From NCBI RefSeq assembly GCF_001598035.1, contig NZ_CP014835.1, positions 868,001-932,000 of the forward strand: 64,000 nucleotides of DNA, in the 5' to 3' direction. A model generated the notes under the pieces. It was not told where the DNA came from and made no database searches. It saw only the letters and a program-made list of their open reading frames with translations. Below are positions 31,329 to 41,038 of the stretch, in pieces. Within the stretch, counting starts at the first letter, position 1, and each line of letters starts with the position of its first letter. Source of the stretch: Streptococcus halotolerans (lineage in GTDB: Bacteria; Bacillota; Bacilli; Lactobacillales; Streptococcaceae). A program made the translations under genes and the position numbers.

Positions 31329-31534
31329 GCTTGACGCCAGTTAAAGGGATCCTCTTTGTTTCTCGATGATTCATAAGGACAGAATCAGCCCGCAACGAGA
31401 TACTATAAACGGCTTACTGATTTGTTATTATCAAGTCGCTTAAAAGACTTACTATGGCAATAGGAATCAAACACAATCTAGCCTTGATGCTTTATTAGTA
31501 GGGCATATTCACTAAATTGTCGTCAAATAACTCC

Positions 31535-31564
31535 GAAAAGCATTACTTCATTGTAATGCTTTTC
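31535..31564. terminator. Terminator-like hairpin
   Basis: The perfect 12-bp arms GAAAAGCATTAC / GTAATGCTTTTC enclose a 6-base loop, 200 bp after the peptidase stop. Neither side has a long T-tract. The gap 31329-31966 otherwise has no recognisable gene. Confidence 0.45.
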
Positions 31565-31697
31565 TTGCGGCATTATGTTTCTTCTCTTGTTTCATATTAC
31601 TGAACTTAGTTAACTTGCCACTGGATAAGGTTCTTATGCAAGCACAGAGCTTACGCAATCGTCTTTTAAAACAGCTCCACGTTGGCTAATCCTTAGC

Positions 31698-31816
31698 AAA
31701 ATTCAGAAATAGCGGTGTCATACTGCTATGACAAAAAACTCACTCCTTTCCAACTAAAAGTGATTGGACACAGAGACAGACTGGGCAACCGCTATTTTTG
31801 AATTCAGATGAGTATA
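31698..31816. repeat. Inverted-repeat-bounded element
   Basis: AAATTCAGAAATAGCGGT (about 31699-31716) is repeated in inverted form as ACCGCTATTTTTGAATTC (31788-31805), 16 of 18 bases matching. Its right flank (GATGAGTATA, read inversely TATACTCATC) resembles the tip of the 107-bp repeats near amyA. No coding content is recognised. Confidence 0.45.
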
Positions 31817-31820
31817 AACC

Positions 31821-31858
31821 AGAAACTCGACCCTTAAGCTAAGAAGGATCGAGTTTTT
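31821..31858 (+). terminator. Terminator-like hairpin with T-run
   Basis: AAACTCGA (31823-31830) pairs with TCGAGTTT (31849-31856), followed by TT. It is far from any plus-strand gene end. Confidence 0.4.
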
Positions 31859-31966
31859 AGTTATGAGCTTTTAAATGAAGATTGAGACATGGTCGCTCTC
31901 GCTTGTCCTACACAGGTATTATCCGCATCTTAGTTCCTTGTCTGAAAACTAACGCATTTTACCTCG

Positions 31967-34705
31967 TTAACGAATAATCTTTTGAATAAGGTGATTTATC
32001 AGATAGATGAAAGCAGTAACACCCACGCTAACAAGGCTTAACAGTAACACGGTATCAACTCTTAATGGAATGGTTCCTAAAACATTGTTAAAGAATGGTA
32101 GATAAACAGCCATCATTTGCATCAGAAGACTAAAAATTAAAGCTAGAACTAATCGTTTATTGGTCAACAGGGATCTATCTAGCCCAAAGCCATTTTGACG
32201 TCTAACATTGAAAATATGCCCTAGCTGAGCCACTGTCATAAAGGTAAAGGTTGCTGTTTGAGCATAGACTAGTGCTTGTTGAGAGACAATATGCAGGTAA
32301 TAAAAGAGACCAAATGCTGCTAGACCGATAATGATACCACTAAGAATAATCCTTGATAAAAAGTTAGTAGTCACCAGTCCATTTTGACGATCTCTAGGTG
32401 GCCTCTTCATAATATCTTCTTCTGCCGCTTCATAGGCTAATGCAATAGCTGGGCCAACATCAATTAATAGATTTAACCATAAAATATGTAAGGGCTGAAT
32501 GGGCATTGGTAAGAGAAACATAATGGTAAATAAAATAGCACTGATCTCTACCATATTACAGGCAAATAGGAATGATACGTATTTTTTGATATTTTCAAAG
32601 ATGATACGCCCTTCCCTAACAGCTTCCACAATGGTCGAGAAGCGATCATCGGTTAAAATCATATCAGAAGCCTCTTTTGCTACCTCTGTCCCACGAATTC
32701 CCATAGCAACTCCAATATCTGAGCCATTTAAAGCGGGAGCATCATTGACACCATCACCTGTCATAGCAACGATGTCGCCGTGTTCCTGTAAAGCAGTCAC
32801 CAATTGCCATTTATTTTCCGGAGAGACACGGGCAAATACGGCAGTGTCATGAACGCGGTCAATAAAGCCAGCTTGATCATGCTCTTGGTCAATCTCAGCG
32901 CCAGTCATGGTGTGATCCCAATTCTTAATACCAATTTCTTTCGCAATCATTGAAGCGGTCTTGGGATGATCTCCAGTGATCATTTTAATGTTAATACCAG
33001 CTTGCTGTGTCTGTTGAATGGACTCTGCGACATCCTTTCGAGGAGGATCTACAATACCAAATAAACTCTCTATCTCCAACTCTTGACAATGGTCAGATAG
33101 CCATTGGGGTAGGTCTTCCGTCATCAAAGAGCTATCTTCTGCTGAAACAAAGGTACTAGCTAATGCCAAGGATCGCATCCCTTTTTCAGCAATCTGTTCT
33201 ATCTTGTCTTGCCAAAACTGTTTCTTATCAGCCTTTTCTTCCACCATCGACAAGAGAACGTCAGGAGCACCTTTTAAGATAAACTGCACTCGATTATTTG
33301 GCCACTGATAGCTGACTGCCATGTATTTATGTTTCGAGTCAAAGGGTATTTCATTCAGTTTTTTTAAACCATATTGCTCTATCTTGTCTGGGGTCAAGTT
33401 CCCTTTGTAGCCAAGGACTTTCAGAGCACCATCCGTTGGATCTCCCTTGATCTTGTAGTCATCACTAGCGTCATCTGATACTTCCAAACGTGCATTACTG
33501 GACAAAAAGGCATTTAAAAGTATGGCTTTCAATTGACTCTCTTCAGAAGCATCCTTTTGATCATAAGAAGTCACAAATGTCTGATCGATGTCAACCGCAT
33601 ACTGATCACCACCTTTAGTAATTTCACCTTCAGGTTGATAACCCGAACCTGACACCTGATAATCACCTGTAGGCGTACTAATGACGGCCACCATCATTTG
33701 GTTTTCGGTTAAGGTGCCTGTTTTATCACTAGCAATCACTGATGTCGACCCTAAGGTCTCTACTGCTGATAAGGTTTTGACCAAGGCTTGATGAGAGGCC
33801 ATGGTTTTCATTCCGTTGGCCAAGGTAATTGTCTGGACGGCTGGCATAGCCTCTGGAATAGCCGCGACAGCCAAAATAATCGCAATAGGCAAGATATCCG
33901 TTAATTTCTGACCGTTAATGAGACCAACTACCACCACCAAGATTGCTGCAAAAATGGCGAGGAAAATCAGTGATTTACCAAGTTTAGCGATTTCCCTATC
34001 TAGTGGGGTTTCAGAGCTTTGATGACCAGACATCATATCCGAAATTTTACCAACCTCTGTATTCATACCAGTATCCGTCACAAGAGCCAACCCTTGTCCC
34101 CTTGTCACTGACGTCCCTGAAAAAATCATATTGATGCGATCACCAACAGGTACATCTTGATCTAAGATGGCATCGGCATCCTTATCCACAGCTTCAGATT
34201 CACCTGTCAAAGCCGATTCAATGACTGCTAAATTGTTTGAGCTCACCAAACGTCCGTCAGCAGCGATAGCATCACCTGTATGAAGAACTAGCACATCTCC
34301 AGGGACTAGCTCTGATGACTCTATTTCAATTTCGCTACCATCACGTAAAACACTTACGTGCGTATTAACCATATTTTGCAAGGCATTGACCGATTTTTGT
34401 GCTTTCAATTCTACAAAAAATCCTGTCAATACCGAAATTAGCAAGGCTAACAAAACAGCTCCAGCTTCGATCCATTCGCCCATTACAGCTGATAAGATCA
34501 TGGCAAAGCCTAGTAGGTAGACAATAATATTGTTCAACTTCTCAATTAGGATTTCTAGGGCTGATTTGCCATCATTTTCCTCTAAAATATTTTCCCCATA
34601 TTTTTCTCGCTGACTCCTGACTTGTTCTTGTGTTAACCCACTTTTGAGGTCAACATCATAGGTTTGAAGTAAAGTATTCAATTCTTTTTGATCATTTTTC
34701 GCCAT
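31967..34705 (-). CDS. P-type calcium-transporting ATPase
   Basis: This 912-aa P2A-type pump has the actuator motif ALTGESEAV (about residue 170), phosphorylation site SDKTGTLTENQ (Asp about 325), hinge MTGDGVNDAPAL (about 650), and about ten membrane helices. Transport-site segments AAIPEAMPAVQT in M4 and LWLNLLIDVGPAIALAYE in M6 resemble bacterial SERCA-like Ca2+ exporters. The cation is inferred from these; Mn2+ or other divalent ions cannot be excluded. The gene stands alone between two gene-free or terminator-bearing gaps. Confidence 0.9.
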   Translation of the reverse strand: MAKNDQKELNTLLQTYDVDLKSGLTQEQVRSQREKYGENILEENDGKSALEILIEKLNNIIVYLLGFAMILSAVMGEWIEAGAVLLALLISVLTGFFVELKAQKSVNALQNMVNTHVSVLRDGSEIEIESSELVPGDVLVLHTGDAIAADGRLVSSNNLAVIESALTGESEAVDKDADAILDQDVPVGDRINMIFSGTSVTRGQGLALVTDTGMNTEVGKISDMMSGHQSSETPLDREIAKLGKSLIFLAIFAAILVVVVGLINGQKLTDILPIAIILAVAAIPEAMPAVQTITLANGMKTMASHQALVKTLSAVETLGSTSVIASDKTGTLTENQMMVAVISTPTGDYQVSGSGYQPEGEITKGGDQYAVDIDQTFVTSYDQKDASEESQLKAILLNAFLSSNARLEVSDDASDDYKIKGDPTDGALKVLGYKGNLTPDKIEQYGLKKLNEIPFDSKHKYMAVSYQWPNNRVQFILKGAPDVLLSMVEEKADKKQFWQDKIEQIAEKGMRSLALASTFVSAEDSSLMTEDLPQWLSDHCQELEIESLFGIVDPPRKDVAESIQQTQQAGINIKMITGDHPKTASMIAKEIGIKNWDHTMTGAEIDQEHDQAGFIDRVHDTAVFARVSPENKWQLVTALQEHGDIVAMTGDGVNDAPALNGSDIGVAMGIRGTEVAKEASDMILTDDRFSTIVEAVREGRIIFENIKKYVSFLFACNMVEISAILFTIMFLLPMPIQPLHILWLNLLIDVGPAIALAYEAAEEDIMKRPPRDRQNGLVTTNFLSRIILSGIIIGLAAFGLFYYLHIVSQQALVYAQTATFTFMTVAQLGHIFNVRRQNGFGLDRSLLTNKRLVLALIFSLLMQMMAVYLPFFNNVLGTIPLRVDTVLLLSLVSVGVTAFIYLINHLIQKIIR

Positions 34706-34743
34706 ATACGCCTTCTTTCTTTTTTAAATTTTCTAACTATTTA

Positions 34744-34749
34744 ATTATA
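34744..34749 (-). promoter_or_regulatory. Extended -10 promoter of the P-type ATPase gene
   Basis: Minus strand TGCTATAAT, about 39 bp before the start codon. The -35 region is poor. Confidence 0.55.
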
Positions 34750-34765
34750 GCACATTATCGGCTCA

Positions 34766-34805
34766 GACAAAAGAGAAAACCACACTATAATTTTATAGTG
34801 TGGTT
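34766..34805 (-). terminator. Terminator of the ABC exporter operon
   Basis: AACCACACTATA (34778-34789) pairs perfectly with TATAGTGTGGTT (34794-34805) over a 4-base loop. On the minus strand the stem is followed by TTCTCTTTTG. Confidence 0.75.
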
Positions 34806-34848
34806 ACTTTGATGTATCGCTAAACATGGGCTTTGATGACATCATTTC

Positions 34849-37572
34849 TTAATCAACAGATTTTAAGGCTTCTAGCATATCAATCGTTTTAAGGATATGA
34901 TTGACCAGCCAACCTAGCAGTATCAAAATAATAAGCACAACAGCAATCGGAATGGCATAGACCGTCCAAGCAACTTGGCTACCAAAGAGGATATCATTGC
35001 TCCCAATCATGTTCATAATGACCTTGTGAAGGTAAATCCCTGAGAAGAGCCCAACCCCAATACCGATAAGAGAAAGGATGATCGTCTCACGATAGATATA
35101 CATGGTCACTTCCTTATTGAAAAAGCCAAGAACTTTGATCGTTGACAACTCACGAATACGCTCTGCTACATTAATATTGGTCAGATTGTAAAGAATGACC
35201 ACAGCCAAAAGAACAGCTACGATGATCAAAATGGTCATAGCGCCATTCAAGGAAGCCACTACCGCTTCAACCGTATCAACCATGGCAGAATTTTGACTCA
35301 AGCCTGAAACAGCCCCTAAGCTTAATAGAGCTGTCGCTTGATCTTGCAAAGTCTGACTGGAGTTGTCTTTTAAATTAACCAAATGAGCTTCTGACGCCTC
35401 CACATCTCTAAACGTTTGATCAAAAACAGTATTTGTCATCAGCAGATAATGACCAGCATTCATCTCGATAATCCCTGAAACCTTAACCTGATAGTGTTGC
35501 CCCTTATCATCTTTCAGACGAATCGTTTGACCTTCTTTGGCTTGATAAGCTTTGGCTAATTTTTCTGAAATCAGAACACCGTCTTTTGCTAACTCACGTT
35601 TTTGGCCACTTTTAGCATCGTAGAGATTCACAAAAGAGCCAAAGTCTTTTTGATCAGACATCAATAGTGACACGGATTGGTGTTGAGTCATCTTGGGAGC
35701 CTCTACCATCAGCGAGGCATAGCTGATCGTCATTTGTTTGTCAACCTCACCACTTGATAAGGCTTCCCTTAGTTTATCTTTTTCCTCTTTCTTAGCACCA
35801 GATGCTTCTATAACTAGCATATCATAAGGCGTCAGCCGACCAAACTGGTTCTCAACGACCTTGGACAGAGAGGATTGGATACCAAGTCCTGCAAATAAGA
35901 GGGCGACAGACCCTGCTACGCCAAAAATCGTCATAAACATCCGTTGCTTATAGCGGAAGATATTTCTCGCCGTCACTTTTTGAGTGAAAGATAGTTTTTG
36001 CCAAAGCCAAGACAAACGCTCTAATAGGATTTCAGACCCCTTGACCGGTGGTTTAGGCAAGAGTAGCTGGGCAGCTTTTTCACTGAGCTCACGGCGGGCG
36101 ATGAGGTAGGCTGGTAAGACAGCAGATAACAAAGCAAGACCAATAGCGATGCCAGTATAACTCCAGAAAAAGTCATAATGAATAGCGCTGATGGTTGTGT
36201 CTTTCGTCATGATATCAGCAATCACCCGAGGCAGGATATAATGCCCCGCCAAGACACCCAAAGTGGTTCCAGTCAAACTGGCGATAAGACCATAGATAAC
36301 AAACTTGCGAATGACATCAGCATTACTGTAGCCCAGTGCTTTAAAAATGGCCGAATTATTGCGTTCTTCATCAACGAAACGTGTCATGGTCGTGAAGGTC
36401 ACCAGTGCTGCTACCAAATAAAGAACAACAGGAAAAATGTTCCCGATTTGTGCTACGCTGTCTGAGCCTGATGCATAGACCATATAACCATTGCCTCCGG
36501 GCAGCGTTTCACGGGTGTAGGCAGTGTAACTTGGCATTTCCAAAGTATCCAAGTCTTCCTGCGCTTTAGCCAGGTCCTTTTCGTTTTTTTCTAAAGTCTT
36601 TTTCGCAGCTGTCACGTTTTTTTCTTGCTGAGCGATTTCTTTTTGAGCTTCTCTTAGTTGCAACTGAGCGGCTCTCGCTTGTCCTTGTGGTAAAGCCGCT
36701 ACCATTTTTTCTTGATCAGATAAGCTTCTCTTGGCATCAGCTAATTTTTTCTCACTGTCAGTGATTCTTTGACTTGCATCAGCTAGATTGAGCTTGTTGG
36801 CTTCAATCTCAGCTTGTGGTTCTTTTTTGATTTCAGCTAAATGACTTTGCGGATTGTCCGCTAACAGTTTGTCTAAAGCATCTTGCTTGACTCTTAGCTT
36901 CTTTTGGTAAGCTTTCCCAAAAGGATTCAATGGTTTCAAATCATGATAACGGATACGAGCAAGAAGGGGATAGTCGCTATCAAAGGCGTCAGCTAAGACA
37001 ACACCATAGGCAGCTAAATTTCCATCTCCTGCGGTTGAAGTACCGAGGTTTGTTGTCGACCAAATTTCCGGTGAATTGACAAAGCCAGTCACCTTAAAGC
37101 CTGTCTGCTTGAGAAGACCATCATCTGATTGGGTGACACTAATCGTGTCGCCAATCTGATAGCTTTTTTTAAGACTGGAAGCTAGAGCAATTTCCTGAGC
37201 ATTGCTAGGTAACTTCCCCTTAACTAGGGTCATCTTAGAAATCTTATCCGGCCTTGATAAGAGTCTAAGAGCATCATTGGTGTCTTTAATAGTGACATCG
37301 CTCATATAAGCAAAGTCTACATCAGCCTGCTTGAGATTTTGAAGCTCTTTTTGATCTTCTTTCCCCAAGCCCATGCTGGCAATCACCGTCAAATCCATGG
37401 TATTTTGACGATTGAGGTATTTGGTCGCTGAACGTTGCATATCAGGTGTTGTGACTTTAAGACCAACATAAGCAAATGCCCCTAACATCATCAAAAGCAT
37501 AATGGATAAAAAGCGTCCCTTTGAAGAGCCTAGCGATTTCCAGATGTCTTTCCAGTAGGTTTTCTTAGACAT
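34849..37572 (-). CDS. ABC transporter permease (FtsX/MacB type)
   Basis: This 907-aa membrane protein has one N-terminal helix (GRFLSIMLLMMLGAFAYVGL), a large outer domain with an Ala/Lys/Glu-rich coiled coil at roughly residues 250-345, and two FtsX domains each with three helices (VVLYLVAALVTFTTMTRF... and the C-terminal VAVLLAVVILYNLTNINVAERI). These transporters usually export lipids, peptides or drugs, or transmit force, rather than import solutes. It is encoded 9 bp after its ATPase partner. The substrate is unknown; the divergent TetR regulator suggests a toxic or envelope-stress ligand (inference). Confidence 0.88.
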   Translation of the reverse strand: MSKKTYWKDIWKSLGSSKGRFLSIMLLMMLGAFAYVGLKVTTPDMQRSATKYLNRQNTMDLTVIASMGLGKEDQKELQNLKQADVDFAYMSDVTIKDTNDALRLLSRPDKISKMTLVKGKLPSNAQEIALASSLKKSYQIGDTISVTQSDDGLLKQTGFKVTGFVNSPEIWSTTNLGTSTAGDGNLAAYGVVLADAFDSDYPLLARIRYHDLKPLNPFGKAYQKKLRVKQDALDKLLADNPQSHLAEIKKEPQAEIEANKLNLADASQRITDSEKKLADAKRSLSDQEKMVAALPQGQARAAQLQLREAQKEIAQQEKNVTAAKKTLEKNEKDLAKAQEDLDTLEMPSYTAYTRETLPGGNGYMVYASGSDSVAQIGNIFPVVLYLVAALVTFTTMTRFVDEERNNSAIFKALGYSNADVIRKFVIYGLIASLTGTTLGVLAGHYILPRVIADIMTKDTTISAIHYDFFWSYTGIAIGLALLSAVLPAYLIARRELSEKAAQLLLPKPPVKGSEILLERLSWLWQKLSFTQKVTARNIFRYKQRMFMTIFGVAGSVALLFAGLGIQSSLSKVVENQFGRLTPYDMLVIEASGAKKEEKDKLREALSSGEVDKQMTISYASLMVEAPKMTQHQSVSLLMSDQKDFGSFVNLYDAKSGQKRELAKDGVLISEKLAKAYQAKEGQTIRLKDDKGQHYQVKVSGIIEMNAGHYLLMTNTVFDQTFRDVEASEAHLVNLKDNSSQTLQDQATALLSLGAVSGLSQNSAMVDTVEAVVASLNGAMTILIIVAVLLAVVILYNLTNINVAERIRELSTIKVLGFFNKEVTMYIYRETIILSLIGIGVGLFSGIYLHKVIMNMIGSNDILFGSQVAWTVYAIPIAVVLIILILLGWLVNHILKTIDMLEALKSVD

Positions 37573-37581
37573 GGCTTCCTC

Positions 37582-38283
37582 CTAGTACTCTAAGGTCGCA
37601 ATGTCTTGCGGGTTTTCATTAACGTCAACACTGGTAACACTGGCATCATGCATGCGAATGACCTTATCTGCGATCGGAGCCAAGGCTGCATTGTGCGTCA
37701 CGATAACTACGGTTGCCCCTTTTTCACGCGACATGTTTTGGAGGATTTTTAAGACCTGTTTTCCTGTATTATAATCCAGGGCTCCAGTTGGCTCATCGCA
37801 GAGCAAAAGTTTTGGGTTTTTGGCAAGAGCACGCGCAATGGACACGCGCTGCTGCTCACCTCCAGATAACTGAGCTGGAAAATTATCCATGCGATTAGCA
37901 AGTCCCACGTCAGCCAAAGTCTTTTCAACATCCAGAGCATCTGGAACTATCTCTGAAGCTAGCTCTACATTTTCTTTAGCCGTCAAGTTAGGAACCAAAT
38001 TATAAAATTGAAAAACAAAACCAACGTCATTGCGACGATAAGCAGTCAACTCCTTGTCCGAATAACCAGAAATATCCTTACCATCAATGATCACATGCCC
38101 CTCATCATTGGTATCCATACCGCCCAAAATATTTAAAACAGTGGACTTACCAGCACCCGATGCTCCAAGGATGATGACCAACTCTCCCTTGTCAATATCA
38201 AAAGACACATCGCGATTGGCAACAATTTCAGTACTCCCTGTCTGATAACGTTTATAGGAGTTTTTCATTTGAATATAAGACAT
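37582..38283 (-). CDS. ABC transporter ATP-binding protein (MacB/LolD type)
   Basis: This 233-aa ATPase has Walker [10 protein letters not shown] (about 40-48), Q-loop [16 protein letters not shown], signature [15 protein letters not shown], Walker [13 protein letters not shown] and H-loop VTHN. It energises the adjacent FtsX-type permease. The first gene of the pair, it starts from a promoter that shares its -10 region with the divergent TetR gene. Confidence 0.92.
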   Translation of the reverse strand: MSYIQMKNSYKRYQTGSTEIVANRDVSFDIDKGELVIILGASGAGKSTVLNILGGMDTNDEGHVIIDGKDISGYSDKELTAYRRNDVGFVFQFYNLVPNLTAKENVELASEIVPDALDVEKTLADVGLANRMDNFPAQLSGGEQQRVSIARALAKNPKLLLCDEPTGALDYNTGKQVLKILQNMSREKGATVVIVTHNAALAPIADKVIRMHDASVTSVDVNENPQDIATLEY

Positions 38284-38311
38284 GTTAACCTCTCAATCGT
38301 TTGCTTAAATC

Positions 38312-38325
38312 ATCAACATGTTGAT
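38312..38325. promoter_or_regulatory. Palindromic operator 1 (TetR candidate)
   Basis: ATCAACATGTTGAT is a perfect 14-bp palindrome, close to the ABC gene start and overlapping the -35 of the tetR promoter. Confidence 0.6.
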
Positions 38326-38349
38326 TTAATCTTGCTGATATTATATAAT
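38321..38349 (+). promoter_or_regulatory. tetR promoter
   Basis: TTGATT (38321-38326), a 17-bp spacer and TATAAT (38344-38349). Confidence 0.75.
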
Positions 38350-38368
38350 GTCAGCAATAAATCTTCAA
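38340..38368 (-). promoter_or_regulatory. ABC exporter promoter
   Basis: On the minus strand, TTGAAG (38363-38368), a 17-bp spacer and TATAAT (38340-38345). The two opposing -10 hexamers overlap within ATTATATAAT, flanked by TTGCTGA/TCAGCAA. Confidence 0.7.
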
Positions 38369-38374
38369 GAACAA

Positions 38375-38395
38375 AAATCAACAAAGTGTCGATTT
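38375..38395. promoter_or_regulatory. Palindromic operator 2 (TetR candidate)
   Basis: AAATCAACA-AAG-TGTCGATTT is the same half-site as operator 1 with one mismatch, placed between the tetR start and the shared promoters. Confidence 0.6.
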
Positions 38396-38414
38396 AAAAA
38401 AGGGATAGTAGACC

Positions 38415-38978
38415 ATGACCAAACGACAAACCGAAACCAAATACTATATTAAAACAGCCCTAATCATCCTGCTCAAAGAAAAACGGTTTGAGGATATTAG
38501 CATTTCAGACATCACGCGAAAAGCAGGGATCAATCGTGGTACCTTTTACCTTCATTATAAAGACAAGTATGACATGATGAGCCAATTTAAAGAAGAAATA
38601 CTGTCTAACCTCTACACCATCCTAAACAAAGGCGACATTGAAACGGATATCAATACTATCTTAATCAACACTTTTTCTTATGTGCAAGACAATTTTGAGT
38701 ACATAGAAGCTATGTCAACCATCTCTTCTATCAACTTCTCAGAAACAATCAAGAACTTTGTGCTCGATTTTCTCTTAGAATTTCCCCAATCCAAAACAGC
38801 TATTGCCAACCATTACGGTGTCCCTTATGAATATGCGATTCAAGTCTATTTGGCCAGTATCGAAAGCCTTATTTCCTATTGGGTCGCCACAGGCGGCAAA
38901 GAAAGTCCGGCAGAGATGACTGACATCATCTCCAAAGTTTTAAGAATTAACGAGATCTCACCAAAAATGAACCGCTAG
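38415..38978 (+). CDS. TetR/AcrR family transcriptional regulator
   Basis: This 187-aa regulator has the N-terminal TetR helix-turn-helix (RFEDISISDITRKAGINRGTFYLHYKDKYDM, about residues 20-52) and an unrelated helical ligand-binding C-terminal domain. It diverges from the ABC exporter pair, with matching palindromes at both ends of the shared promoter region, so it very likely represses both the exporter and itself. The effector is unknown. A bidirectional terminator overlaps its stop codon. Confidence 0.9.
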   Translation: MTKRQTETKYYIKTALIILLKEKRFEDISISDITRKAGINRGTFYLHYKDKYDMMSQFKEEILSNLYTILNKGDIETDINTILINTFSYVQDNFEYIEAMSTISSINFSETIKNFVLDFLLEFPQSKTAIANHYGVPYEYAIQVYLASIESLISYWVATGGKESPAEMTDIISKVLRINEISPKMNR

Positions 38979-38996
38979 ATAACGGTTCATTTTTTG
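38962..38996. terminator. Bidirectional terminator between tetR and oadA
   Basis: AATGAACCG (38966-38974) pairs with CGGTTCATT (38983-38991). It is followed by TTTTT on the plus strand and by TTTTGG on the minus strand, so it can end both convergent transcripts. Confidence 0.8.
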
Positions 38997-39021
38997 GTTA
39001 ACCATTGATTAGTTAGTCTTA

Positions 39022-40422
39022 TCAGATATCAATGCTGACGGTGACTGTTTGGACAGGAACATCATAGAAGGGATCTTCACGACGTCCGAGGAAATCACGT
39101 GCTTGTTGAGGGAAGGAGGCGTAGCTCAATACGTCTTCCTCACTCTTAGCATAGTCGGCAATCTCCTCACGAAGAGTTGGCAACTGTGGTTCCAGAAGAT
39201 CAGCTGGACGAATCCTTATCACTTCTTCATCGCCAATGATGAGCTCTTTAATGCCATCAGCTAAGGGAGCTGGAGACTGTCCATATAGCCCACGCACATA
39301 GTCCTTGATTTCATTTGGAATGACCTTATAGCGTTCCCCAGAAATGACATTCATGAGCGATTGCGTACCAACCATTTGTGACAAAGGCGTCACCAAAGGT
39401 GGATAGCCGAGATCTGCCCGCACGCGAGGAACTTCCGCGAGCACTTGGTCATACTTGTCTTCTAAACCTTGATCCTTCAACTGACTAAGGAGGTTGGAGA
39501 GCATTCCTCCAGGCACTTGGTAAATCAAGGTTTTGGGTTCAACATCCTTCACTTTCGGATTGAGAATACCTTCTGAACGATAGTGGTCACGAACCTTGTT
39601 GAAATGCTCAGCCACTTCTTCCACTTTCTTAAGGTCAATACCTGTGTCAAATCCTAACTCTTCAAGAGCCACAACCATTGATTCGGTAGCAGGCTGACTC
39701 GTTCCACCAGCAAAAGATGAAACTGCCGTGTCAATCACATCAGCACCGGCTTCAGCTACCTTAAGATAGGTCATTTCTGCAATTCCGCTTGTCGCATGAG
39801 TGTGCACTTCCAAAGGCAAATCAACAGCTTCTTTGATACGCTTCACCAAGTTATAACCTGTTTGGGGCGTTAAAACCCCAGCCATATCCTTAATACAGAT
39901 AGAATCTGCACCAATCTCAGCATAACGTTTCGTCAAATCCACAAAATAATCCACAGTGTGAACAGGACTGGTTGTATATGAAATAGCAACTTGCGCGTGT
40001 CCACCAGCTTCCTTTGTGGCACGCACTGCCGTTTGTAAATTACGAGGGTCATTCAAGGCATCAAAGATACGGATGATATCAATTCCGTTTTCAACAGATT
40101 TTTGAATGAAACGAGTTACTACATCATCAGCATAGTTTCGATAACCCAATAAGTTTTGCCCTCGAAGAAGCATTTGTAATTTTGTATTTTTAACGACTTT
40201 ACGAATGGTCCGTAACCTTTCCCAAGGATCTTCGTCAAGGTAACGTAAGCAAGCATCAAAGGTTGCTCCTCCCCACATTTCAAGTGCATAGTAGCCAGCT
40301 TGATCTAATTGCTCAAGGACAGGTAACATCTCTTCAGTGGTCATACGCGTTGCGATTTGACTTTGCTGACCATCCCGTAAAACCGTTTCGGTAATACGAA
40401 TTTTTGTCATCTTATTCTCCAT
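39022..40422 (-). CDS. oadA: Oxaloacetate decarboxylase alpha subunit (carboxyltransferase, no biotin domain)
   Basis: This 466-aa protein transfers the C4 carboxyl of oxaloacetate to biotin, giving pyruvate. The DRE-TIM barrel entrance ETVLRDGQQS (Asp17) and LEMWGGATFD are clear, CIKDMAG carries the biotin-proximal lysine, and VHTHATSG holds the metal histidines. A conserved PYC-type C-terminal domain follows, but no biotinyl domain; that is supplied by the separate carrier gene upstream. It is the last gene of the citrate operon. ATG codons at 40422 and 40410 both have ribosome sites, so the start is uncertain by four codons. Confidence 0.95.
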   Translation of the reverse strand: MENKMTKIRITETVLRDGQQSQIATRMTTEEMLPVLEQLDQAGYYALEMWGGATFDACLRYLDEDPWERLRTIRKVVKNTKLQMLLRGQNLLGYRNYADDVVTRFIQKSVENGIDIIRIFDALNDPRNLQTAVRATKEAGGHAQVAISYTTSPVHTVDYFVDLTKRYAEIGADSICIKDMAGVLTPQTGYNLVKRIKEAVDLPLEVHTHATSGIAEMTYLKVAEAGADVIDTAVSSFAGGTSQPATESMVVALEELGFDTGIDLKKVEEVAEHFNKVRDHYRSEGILNPKVKDVEPKTLIYQVPGGMLSNLLSQLKDQGLEDKYDQVLAEVPRVRADLGYPPLVTPLSQMVGTQSLMNVISGERYKVIPNEIKDYVRGLYGQSPAPLADGIKELIIGDEEVIRIRPADLLEPQLPTLREEIADYAKSEEDVLSYASFPQQARDFLGRREDPFYDVPVQTVTVSIDI

Positions 40423-40486
40423 TATTTCCTAAATCGTGACTCGTTCAACTAGCGTTTATCTTGATTAGTCTCACAAGCTTTCGTGT

Positions 40487-41038
40487 CTAATGATTATCAG
40501 CTAATGCCTGATCAATGATTGTACTAATGACTTCTTGCATTTGGACGATACTGTGTTTTCTGGAACGCCCACATTCTTTGGCTATTTCAGAACATATCAA
40601 ACACTGACGAGGGGCTTTGTTTAATTCCGTTCGACTGATTGAATTTAAGCCCCCAGATTCGACTGTCTGTAAAACATCCAAATCCATTAATCGTCCTAAA
40701 TCACTAGCTTCCTCAATGGTCATTAACACTTTTTTGAGGTCAAGAGGTGGTAAACTTGACATCATGTAATATTCCCAGCCTGTTTTTGGGGTTATTTTTT
40801 TGTCAAAGATAATCTCATGAGATAATTGCTTTTTAATCAAATCAATCATACTATCAAAGGCTTGCCCTAGCTTTTCTGATGTCTTTACAGGACCTGGGAT
40901 ATTCATGGTGGCACAGAGTAGACTAGCTTGTGGGAACTTCTCCATTAGAGCGAGTTGTCTAAAACGACGCGCTTCTCGTGCTGCTAGCATATCTTCTAAG
41001 CTAATGCTTGGTCCATCGAAAACAGTCATTTTAGACAT
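40487..41038 (-). CDS. citX: Holo-citrate lyase synthase (CitX)
   Basis: This 183-aa enzyme attaches the phosphoribosyl-dephospho-CoA group, made by CitG, to the acyl carrier subunit CitD. The family motif G-R-L-x-D-x-D-V appears in SDLGRLMDLDVL, and PRQCLIC provides the conserved cysteine region. Length is normal. It overlaps citF by 8 bp and lies 64 bp before oadA. Confidence 0.92.
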   Translation of the reverse strand: MSKMTVFDGPSISLEDMLAAREARRFRQLALMEKFPQASLLCATMNIPGPVKTSEKLGQAFDSMIDLIKKQLSHEIIFDKKITPKTGWEYYMMSSLPPLDLKKVLMTIEEASDLGRLMDLDVLQTVESGGLNSISRTELNKAPRQCLICSEIAKECGRSRKHSIVQMQEVISTIIDQALADNH

